Assembly (NCBI RefSeq): GCF_900078335.1
Contig: NZ_FKBR01000019.1
Coordinates: 351,655 to 415,654, forward strand
Reading direction: 5' to 3'
Length of the DNA: 64,000 bases
From: Bordetella trematum
GTDB lineage: Bacteria; Pseudomonadota; Gammaproteobacteria; Burkholderiales; Burkholderiaceae_B
Shown here: positions 57,822-64,000 of the stretch, piece after piece
How the letters are laid out: each line of letters opens with the position of its first letter
Numbering within the stretch: position 1 is the stretch's first letter
Notes under the pieces: generated by a model
The model's input: only the letters and a program-made list of their open reading frames with translations
What the model was told of the DNA's origin: nothing
The model's database searches: none
Position numbers and translations under genes: made by a program

Positions 57822-59462
57822 TTAGTCGGGGTAATAGCCTTGGCGCTGATCGTAGGCGATGGCTTGTGGCGCGCGCAGCGCCGGATCGCCATAGCCACCG
57901 CCGCCTGGCGTATAGACTTCGATCACGTCGCCGGCCTGCATGACGATGCCCTGGTCTTTGGATATGTGCGCCGGCACATACGGCTGGCCATCGCGGTAGA
58001 TGGTCACGCGCGTGCGTCCGCCTTCCTCTCCGCCGGCGGCCCCGGGCGGGCCGAACTTGCCGTGATCCATCACCATGGAGGCGCGGGCCGATCCGGCGCG
58101 CAGTCGGATGCGGTAGTGCACCCCCATGCCGCCGCGGAACTGGCCCCTGCCACCGGAGCCCTCATGAATGGCATAGCGCTCGAACAGTATCGGGTAGAGC
58201 TGCTCCTGGACCTCGACCGGAGCTGCTTTGGAAATCCCGATTGTGGAGCAGCCATTGGTCAGGCCGTCGCCTCCGGGGTGACCGCCGTAGCCGCCGCCTG
58301 AAATGACGTACATCACATAGGCGCTGCCTCGGTCGGGATCGTCGCCGCCGATGGCCAGGTTGGCCGTGGTGCCGGCAGGCGCCGCGAACAGGCGGTCCGG
58401 GATGGCTTTTTGCAGTGCATCGAAAACGGCTTCGGCGATGCGCTGACTGACTTCCGCCGCGCAGCCCGAGACGGGTTTGGGATAACGCGCGTAGAGAAAA
58501 GTGTTTTCGGGATCGATGATGTCCAGGGGCTCGAACATGCCCGCATTGATGGGCAGTTCGGGAAAGACATGCTTGATGGCAAGGTAAATCGAAGACCGGG
58601 TGGTGGCGATCACGCTGTTCATGGGTCCGGCGCAGGGCGGACTTGAACGGCTCAGGTCGAACTCCATGCGTTCGCCACGCTTGCGGATGCGTACCGAGAT
58701 CGTCAGGGGTTGGTCCACGACGCCATCGGAGTCCATGAAAGCTTCGCCGTCGTAGTCACCATCGGGGATGGCGGCGATGACTTCGCGGGTTTGCTGCGTG
58801 GCTTGTTGTTTGAGTTCTTCGATAGCCTGATCGACGATATCCTGGCCATAGCGGTCCAGCAGCTGTGTCAGGCGGCGCTCCCCCACAGCCAGTGCGGCCG
58901 CCTGGGCCTTGATGTCGCCGATGCGTTGCTCGGAGATGCGGATATTGGACATCAGAATGGCCAGGATTTCCTCGTCCAGCTTGCCACCCTTGTAGAGTTT
59001 GACTGGCGGCAAGCGCAAGCCTTCCTGCTCGATCTCGGTAGCGTGCGCGGAGAATCCGCCCGGCACCATCCCTCCCATGTCCGGCCAGTGGCCGGTGTTA
59101 GCCAGCCACGCGTACAGCTTGCCTTGGTAGAAAAATGGTTTGACGAAGCGCACGTCCATCAGGTGCGTGCCACCCAGATAGGGGTCGTTGACGATGAAGA
59201 CGTCGCCGGGCGCAATGTCGCGGGCCCGCGCTATGACGGCCTGGGTGGAAAACTGCATGGTGCCCACGAAGATGGGCAGTCCCAGTTCGCCCTGCGCGAT
59301 CAGTTCGCCGCTGTCGCGATGATAAATGCCGTTGGAGCGATCCTGGGATTCGGAAATGATGGGGGAGAACGCGGCGCGACAATGCGTCAGGTCCATTTCG
59401 TTGCAGACCTGATGCAGTCCGCTCTGAATGACGGTGAGCGTCACCGGATCGATGATTGCCAT
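57822..59462 (-). CDS. hyuB: hydantoinase B / oxoprolinase family subunit
   Basis: 546 residues, HyuB length. It opens Asp-Pro-Val-Thr-Leu-Thr-Val-Ile-Gln-Ser-Gly and carries Asn-Asp-Pro-Tyr-Leu-Gly-Gly-Thr-His and Gly-Gly-Gly-Tyr-Gly-Gly-His-Pro-Gly-Gly-Asp-Gly, all family landmarks. With HyuA it forms an ATP-dependent enzyme that opens cyclic amides such as hydantoins or 5-oxoproline. It starts 7 bases after hyuA. Last gene of the operon. Confidence 0.9.
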   Translation of the reverse strand: MAIIDPVTLTVIQSGLHQVCNEMDLTHCRAAFSPIISESQDRSNGIYHRDSGELIAQGELGLPIFVGTMQFSTQAVIARARDIAPGDVFIVNDPYLGGTHLMDVRFVKPFFYQGKLYAWLANTGHWPDMGGMVPGGFSAHATEIEQEGLRLPPVKLYKGGKLDEEILAILMSNIRISEQRIGDIKAQAAALAVGERRLTQLLDRYGQDIVDQAIEELKQQATQQTREVIAAIPDGDYDGEAFMDSDGVVDQPLTISVRIRKRGERMEFDLSRSSPPCAGPMNSVIATTRSSIYLAIKHVFPELPINAGMFEPLDIIDPENTFLYARYPKPVSGCAAEVSQRIAEAVFDALQKAIPDRLFAAPAGTTANLAIGGDDPDRGSAYVMYVISGGGYGGHPGGDGLTNGCSTIGISKAAPVEVQEQLYPILFERYAIHEGSGGRGQFRGGMGVHYRIRLRAGSARASMVMDHGKFGPPGAAGGEEGGRTRVTIYRDGQPYVPAHISKDQGIVMQAGDVIEVYTPGGGGYGDPALRAPQAIAYDQRQGYYPD

Positions 59463-59469
59463 GATATGC

Positions 59470-61488
59470 CTACAGAGAAATGATGAGGTTGCCGCAGGTG
59501 TCGCTGCGCGCCCTCGTGCCGGGGTCGAGAACGATCGTCGCGTCCAACTGCTCGATGATGGCCGGGCCGGCCAGACCTTCGGCCGGGATGTGCTCGCGCG
59601 TGAGCACGGGCGTATCGGTCCAGCCCGTTTCGGCGAACCAGACCGGGCGCTGGCGGGGAGCGGGAGGATCGTCGCTGCGAGTGGCCAATGCTGCCAGCGC
59701 CACTTCGTGGCGCTTGCCGACCAGACTCGTGTCCAGCGTGACGAGCACCGGGCGCAATTCGCTTAATTCCACCTGGAAACGTTGCCAGTAAGCCTGTGCA
59801 AAGGCGTCCTGCAGTCGTGCCACGCTGATGTCGCCACTGTCGACGGGCACGGTCAGCAAATGGCTCTGCCCTTGATACTGCATCTGGGCATGGTGGAAGA
59901 CCTGGATTTCCGATACGGGAATACCGTCTCGCGCGATCGCCTCGCGCCCTTGCGATATCTGCTCCTGCAGGCAGGCACGTAGCATGTCGTCGCTCAGATC
60001 TTTGAGCGGGCGATTGAAGGCGCGCACGAAGTCATGACGCACGTCGGCCACCAGGCAGCCCAGCGCGTTGGTCAAGCCTGGGCGTACCGGGATCAGCACC
60101 GTGGGGATGGCCAGTTCGCGCGCCAGCGCGACGGCATGAAGGGGGCCGGCACCGCCAAAGGCAAACAGCGCAAAGTCGCGGGGGTCATAGCCCCGCGCCA
60201 GGCTGACCAGCCGAACCGCTCCGGCCATGTTGTGATTGCCGACGCGCAGGATGGCGGCTGCGGCCTCGACCGCATCCAGCCCCAGCGGCCTCCCGATGGT
60301 CGCCTCGATACGTGCGGCGACCTCAGCGACGTCGACGGGGCGGTCAACCGCCAGCAGGCGTTGCGGATCCAACCGTCCCAGTACCAGGTTGGCGTCCGTC
60401 AGGGTGGCTTGTTCTCCGCCGCGTCCATAGCAGATCGGGCCCGGCCGGGCCCCCGCGCTGTCCGGCCCGACGCGCAACAACCCGCTGCCCTGCACCCGCG
60501 CGATCGAGCCGCCGCCGGCGCCAACGGTATGGACATCGACCATCGGAACATGCAAGGGCATGCCGTACTCCAACTCCAGTTCGCTGGATACCTTGGGCAC
60601 ACCGTTCTCAATCAGTGCGACGTCGGAAGAGGTGCCGCCCATGTCATAGGTGATGAGGTTGGGGTAGCCGGACAGGCGGCCGGAATAGGCGGCCGCCATG
60701 ACGCCGGATGCTGGCCCGGACATGACGGTATTGATCGCGTTGCGTCCGATGGTGCGCGCCGAGACCGTGCCACCGTTACCCTGCATGACTAGCAGGTCGC
60801 TACGAAAGCCTGCTTCGGACAGCTTGGCCTGCAGGCGCTGCAGGTAGCGATCCAGAATGGGTTGTACCGATGCATTCACGGCAGCCGCGGTGCCGCGTTC
60901 GAACTCGCGAAACTCCGAGATGATGGTGTGGCCGGCAGTCACGTACGGGTTGGGCCAGTGTTCGCGCGCCAGGGCTAGGGCTCGCTGTTCATGGGCCGGG
61001 TTGGCGTAACTATGCAGAAAATGGATCACCAGTGCCTCGGCGCCGGCTTCACGCAGAGCATGCACGGTGTCCAGCAGGGCCTGTTCATCCAAGGGCGTGA
61101 GAACATTGCCCTGGGCATCCATGCGTTCCGGCACCTCGCGGCGCAGTTCGCGCGGGATCAACGGCACGAAGCTGCCGGTCAAGCCATAGGCTTGTGGCCG
61201 GGTGCGCCGGCCCAGTTCCAGAATGTCGCGAAAGCCCTGCGTCGTGATCAGGCCAACTTTGGCCAGCTTACGCTCGAGTACCGCGTTGGTGGTGGTGGTG
61301 GTGCCATGCACGATGCTGTCTATCCGCTCCAGCGGCATATCGATGCGACGCAGCGCTTCGAGCACCCCGAAGGCCTGGTTGTCCAGGGTGCTCGGCACCT
61401 TGGAAATGCGGACTTCCCCGGTCGCGTCATCGACCAGGATCAGGTCGGTGAAGGTGCCACCGACGTCGATGCCTGCGGTGATGCTCAT
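59470..61488 (-). CDS. hyuA: hydantoinase A / oxoprolinase family subunit
   Basis: 672 residues. The N-terminal Gly-Ile-Asp-Val-Gly-Gly-Thr-Phe-Thr-Asp phosphate loop (residues 6-15), His-Gly-Thr-Thr-Thr-Thr-Asn-Ala and Thr-Tyr-Asp-Met-Gly-Gly-Thr-Ser-Ser-Asp are the actin-like ATPase signature of HyuA. It phosphorylates the cyclic amide before ring opening with HyuB. GGAGGAG precedes the start, which overlaps the aminotransferase stop by 4 bases. Confidence 0.92.
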   Translation of the reverse strand: MSITAGIDVGGTFTDLILVDDATGEVRISKVPSTLDNQAFGVLEALRRIDMPLERIDSIVHGTTTTTNAVLERKLAKVGLITTQGFRDILELGRRTRPQAYGLTGSFVPLIPRELRREVPERMDAQGNVLTPLDEQALLDTVHALREAGAEALVIHFLHSYANPAHEQRALALAREHWPNPYVTAGHTIISEFREFERGTAAAVNASVQPILDRYLQRLQAKLSEAGFRSDLLVMQGNGGTVSARTIGRNAINTVMSGPASGVMAAAYSGRLSGYPNLITYDMGGTSSDVALIENGVPKVSSELELEYGMPLHVPMVDVHTVGAGGGSIARVQGSGLLRVGPDSAGARPGPICYGRGGEQATLTDANLVLGRLDPQRLLAVDRPVDVAEVAARIEATIGRPLGLDAVEAAAAILRVGNHNMAGAVRLVSLARGYDPRDFALFAFGGAGPLHAVALARELAIPTVLIPVRPGLTNALGCLVADVRHDFVRAFNRPLKDLSDDMLRACLQEQISQGREAIARDGIPVSEIQVFHHAQMQYQGQSHLLTVPVDSGDISVARLQDAFAQAYWQRFQVELSELRPVLVTLDTSLVGKRHEVALAALATRSDDPPAPRQRPVWFAETGWTDTPVLTREHIPAEGLAGPAIIEQLDATIVLDPGTRARSDTCGNLIISL

Positions 61489-62813
61489 GCTTGCTCCTCC
61501 GTGCGGCGCAAGGCCAGCAGGGCGTCGTGGGTTGCCTCGGCGATCTGTTCGATGTCGGCATCGCTCATCGCCGTTGACAGGGCCATCAAGCCATAGCCGG
61601 CCATCAGTACGCCCCGGTTGAGCATTTCCACATTCAGGCGCTGCATCGCGCGAGCCTGTATCGGGTCCGGCCAGGCATCACGGTAGCTGGTCAGCGGGCC
61701 GGTCTTCATGTGCAGCTTGATGAGCGAGCCCAGGCCAGTGGCCTGGCCGGCCACGCCGCTATCTTCGAAGGCGCGGTTAAGGGCATGGCGCAGGGTCTCG
61801 CCCATGCGGTCCAGGTGGGCGTGGCTGGCCGCATCCAGCAGGCGCATGGCGGTCAGGCCCGCAGTCATGGTGACGGGGTTGGCCGAGAAGGTGCCGCCAT
61901 GCGGCACGGCTGGCCGCCCCTGGCTGGGGTCGAATACGGCCATGATATCGGCGCGTCCGCCCACGCCGCCGACCGGGAAGCCGCCCCCCATGATCTTTCC
62001 CACCGTGGTCAGGTCGGGGGTGATGCCCAGTCGGGCCTGGGCGCCTCCCAGGCCCAGGCGCAAGGTGATCACTTCGTCGACGATCAGCACGATGCCCAGT
62101 TCCGTGGTCACGCGGCGCAGCATGGCCAGGTAGTCGGGGCTGGCCGGAACCAGGCCGGCACGGTTGGGCAGCAAATCGATCAGCACGCCGGCCAGGCTGG
62201 CGCCGTGCTCGCGCAGCAGCGCCTCGGTGGCGGCGGTGTCGTTCAGCGGGAGCACCACGACGTCGTCAAGCACCGCCGGCGGCGTTCCTTTGGCATAGGG
62301 AATGCTGACAGGTGCCCGGGCGGGCCCCCAGTTCTCCGGCCGGGCGTCAAGGCTGATTTCGGCATAGTCATAGGAGCCGTGATATGCCCCTTCCACCTTG
62401 GCGATGCGCGCACGTCCGGTATAGGCGCGGGCGGCCTTGAGCGCCATCATCACCGCCTCGGTGCCGGAGTTGGTGAAGCGGATGTGCTCAATGCTCGGCA
62501 CCCGTTCAGCCAACAGTTCGGCTAACAGGATCTCGCTTTCGGTGGGCATGCCGAAAGCGGTGCCGCGTTCGAGTTGGCGGCGTACCGCCGCATTCACGTC
62601 GGGCTGGACATGACCGTGGATCAGTGCGGTGAAGTTGTTGATGCAGTCGATCAGCACGTTGCCGTCTACGTCGTGCACGCGGCAGCCTTCGCCATGCGAG
62701 GCATAGACCGGGTAGGGCGACAGGTAGACGGTGGTGCGTGTGTTGCCGCCAGGCAGCGCGGCGCGCGCGCGGGTATGCATGGCCTGGGAGCGGGAGGATG
62801 AGTCAGGATACAT
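61485..62813 (-). CDS. class III aminotransferase / glutamate-1-semialdehyde aminomutase-like
   Basis: 442-residue PLP enzyme. PLP Lys273 lies in Thr-Val-Gly-Lys-Ile-Met-Gly-Gly-Gly-Phe-Pro; Asn-Ser-Gly-Thr-Glu-Ala at 115-120 and Asp246-Glu-Val are as in HemL. However, position and the Asp-Leu-Leu-Pro-Asn-Arg-Ala-Gly stretch differ from biosynthetic HemL, and it sits in a transport and ring-opening operon, so a catabolic aminotransferase or aminomutase is more likely. It overlaps hyuA by 4 bases and follows livF by 20 bases. Confidence 0.88.
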   Translation of the reverse strand: MYPDSSSRSQAMHTRARAALPGGNTRTTVYLSPYPVYASHGEGCRVHDVDGNVLIDCINNFTALIHGHVQPDVNAAVRRQLERGTAFGMPTESEILLAELLAERVPSIEHIRFTNSGTEAVMMALKAARAYTGRARIAKVEGAYHGSYDYAEISLDARPENWGPARAPVSIPYAKGTPPAVLDDVVVLPLNDTAATEALLREHGASLAGVLIDLLPNRAGLVPASPDYLAMLRRVTTELGIVLIVDEVITLRLGLGGAQARLGITPDLTTVGKIMGGGFPVGGVGGRADIMAVFDPSQGRPAVPHGGTFSANPVTMTAGLTAMRLLDAASHAHLDRMGETLRHALNRAFEDSGVAGQATGLGSLIKLHMKTGPLTSYRDAWPDPIQARAMQRLNVEMLNRGVLMAGYGLMALSTAMSDADIEQIAEATHDALLALRRTEEQA

Positions 62814-62833
62814 GGATGTCTCTGCGGAAAGGA

Positions 62834-63535
62834 TTAACGGCCCAGGTAGGCGTCCCGGACACGGGGGTGGTGGCGCAGCGCCTGGGCGCTGTCGGCCAGC
62901 ACGATGACGCCGTTCTCGATGACATAGCCGCGGTCGGCCACGCCCAAGGCCAGTACGGTGTTCTGTTCGACCAGCAGCACGGTCATGCCGCCTTCGTTGA
63001 TGCGGGCGATGCGGGCATAGACCTCCTCGGCCAGCCGTGGCGCCAGGCCCAGGGAGGGTTCGTCCAGCAGCAGCAGGCGGGGGCGTGCCATCAGTGCGCG
63101 GCCGATGGCCAGCATCTGCTGTTCACCGCCGGACAGCGACCAGCCCAGCTGGCCGGCACGCTCCTTCAGGCGTGGGAACAGGTCATAGACGCGCTCGAAA
63201 TCCTCACGCAACTGGGGCCCGCCTGCGCGGATGGAGGCGCCGACCTCCAGGTTCTCGCGCACAGTCAGGCCAGGAAAGATGCGCCGCCCTTCGGGGACGT
63301 GCGAAATGCCGGCGCGTACGCGTTGCTGAACCGACAGGGGTATCAGTGAGCGCGCTTCCAGCGTCAGTTCGCCATTCGTCGGGAGCAGCCCCGAAATCGC
63401 GCGCAGCAGCGTGGTTTTGCCGGCCCCGTTCACGCCGATCAGCGCGACCGCTTCGCCAGCCTGCACGTCCAGGTCGATGCCGCGCAGGGCGACGATGTCC
63501 CCGTAGGCCGCCACCAGATTTCTACACTGCAACAT
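62834..63535 (-). CDS. livF: branched-chain amino acid type ABC transporter ATP-binding protein
   Basis: 233 residues, LivF size. Walker A Gly-Val-Asn-Gly-Ala-Gly-Lys-Thr-Thr at 34-42, signature Leu-Ser-Gly-Gly-Glu-Gln at 134-139 and Walker B Leu-Leu-Leu-Leu-Asp-Glu-Pro at 154-160. Pro-Glu-Gly-Arg-Arg-Ile-Phe-Pro near 81-88 is typical of LivF. It powers import of an amino acid or amide together with LivG. GGGAGGAGG precedes the start, which overlaps livG by 14 bases. Confidence 0.92.
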   Translation of the reverse strand: MLQCRNLVAAYGDIVALRGIDLDVQAGEAVALIGVNGAGKTTLLRAISGLLPTNGELTLEARSLIPLSVQQRVRAGISHVPEGRRIFPGLTVRENLEVGASIRAGGPQLREDFERVYDLFPRLKERAGQLGWSLSGGEQQMLAIGRALMARPRLLLLDEPSLGLAPRLAEEVYARIARINEGGMTVLLVEQNTVLALGVADRGYVIENGVIVLADSAQALRHHPRVRDAYLGR

Positions 63536-64000
63536 GTTGGTAGCCTCCTCCCAGATAGGCCTCGAGCACGGCCGGGTTGGATTGAATCTCGGCGGGCGTG
63601 CCTTCGGCCAGCTTGGCGCCAAAGTTCAGCACGGCCACGTGTTCAGCCAGGCGCATCACCATGCCCATGTTGTGCTCGATAAGCACCACGGACAGTCGAT
63701 GCTGCTCGCGCAGGCGGCGCAGCAGCGTCATGAGCTGCTCCACCTCGCCCGAGTTCAGTCCGGCCGCCGGTTCGTCCAGCAGCAGCAGGCGTGGCCGCGC
63801 GACCATGACGCGCGCCATTTCAACCATGCGCCGGTTCCCATAGGAAAGCGACCCGATGGGCCGATCGGCCATCAGGTGAAGGTCAAACTGGCGCAGGGTT
63901 TCGTAGGCCGTCTCGCGCGCCCGGCTTTCCGCTAGAGCGGTGGCGAAGGGGCGCAACAACAAGCGCGCCAGCGAACGCGAGTCCTTCATCGCGGCGCCCA
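63522..64000 (-). CDS. livG: branched-chain amino acid type ABC transporter ATP-binding protein (cut by window edge)
   Basis: About 159 C-terminal residues of a LivG-type ATPase; the Walker A part lies beyond the window. The signature segment reads Leu-Ser-Tyr-Gly-Asn-Arg-Arg, followed by Walker B Leu-Leu-Leu-Leu-Asp-Glu-Pro-Ala-Ala-Gly-Leu-Asn and Ile-Glu-His-Asn-Met-Gly, as in LivG. The frame is open through the last base, so the internal Met at 63989 is not the start. First visible gene of the liv-hyu operon. Confidence 0.88.
   Translation of the reverse strand, partial: GAAMKDSRSLARLLLRPFATALAESRARETAYETLRQFDLHLMADRPIGSLSYGNRRMVEMARVMVARPRLLLLDEPAAGLNSGEVEQLMTLLRRLREQHRLSVVLIEHNMGMVMRLAEHVAVLNFGAKLAEGTPAEIQSNPAVLEAYLGGGYQHVAV

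Noticed and set aside
61485-62813. Biosynthetic hemL (glutamate-1-semialdehyde aminomutase)
   Set aside because: It lies in a transport and hydantoinase operon with overlaps on its hyuA side, and parts of the active-site region differ, so the biosynthetic name is not used.
1-64000. Search by eye for rRNA, tRNA, phage, toxin-antitoxin or defence genes
   Set aside because: Nothing recognisable was found; all sizeable gaps were read and hold only regulatory dyads, terminators or unassigned sequence.

Overview
The window reads as chromosome of a high-GC beta-proteobacterium of the Alcaligenaceae (Bordetella/Achromobacter type). The main reason is five separate Bug (TctC-like) periplasmic solute receptors in 64 kb, each beside different catabolic enzymes and none with TctA/TctB membrane genes. 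Many LysR regulators, an IclR and an AraC regulator, and dense short-gap operons fit the same group. The species cannot be named from the sequence alone. I see no rRNA, tRNA, CRISPR array, insertion sequence, prophage or replication origin.

Layout. 1-4701 (+): end of an alpha/beta hydrolase, an MHS-type MFS transporter, two overlapping SDR dehydrogenases and a two-domain ChrA. 4766-9942: a lone Bug gene, then a Bug + gamma-glutamyltransferase operon with a divergent LysR gene. 10044-11873 (+): a copper module of DUF2946 protein, SCO1-like lipoprotein and PCu(A)C chaperone with a His/Gly tail. 11912-14925 (-): a GNAT gene, a candidate small RNA or leader, and three tandem paralogous lipoprotein genes of unknown function, of which two are frameshifted. 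15130-17462: D-serine ammonia-lyase with a divergent LysR gene. 17476-22607: an AraC regulator divergent from an OMF-MFS-MFP efflux operon. 22579-25885: LysR / Bug / amidase.

25999-32686 (+): LysR, PLP aminotransferase, ThDP enzyme, aldehyde dehydrogenase and Bug. Together these can form a route amino acid -> 2-oxo acid -> aldehyde -> acid. 32795-34864: a reactive-sulfur module of DUF2892 protein, rhodanese and BigR-type ArsR, divergent from a DsrE-like protein, with a cysteine dioxygenase-like gene convergent to it. 35382-42621: BisC-like molybdoenzyme, IclR regulator, NDP-forming acyl-CoA ligase, enoyl-CoA hydratase and Bug. The same IclR-type palindrome lies upstream of the molybdoenzyme and between the IclR and ligase genes. 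42627-45222: a second ThDP enzyme divergent from a LysR gene. 45234-51607 (-): ytcA-mdtNOP-type efflux operon followed by a CPA1 Na+/H+ antiporter.

51777-53586 (-): acid-resistance pair hdeA-gadB with no antiporter gene. 54143-57778: DUF3455 protein, metal-dependent amidohydrolase, and an O-acetylhomoserine sulfhydrylase-like enzyme. 57822-64000 (-): livG (cut by the window edge), livF, a class III aminotransferase, hyuA and hyuB, consistent with uptake and ring-opening of a cyclic amide.

Most of the window is accessory uptake, catabolism and efflux. The least explained parts are the tandem lipoproteins with their frameshifts, the substrates of the Bug-linked operons, and the structured intergenic element at 12427-12590.
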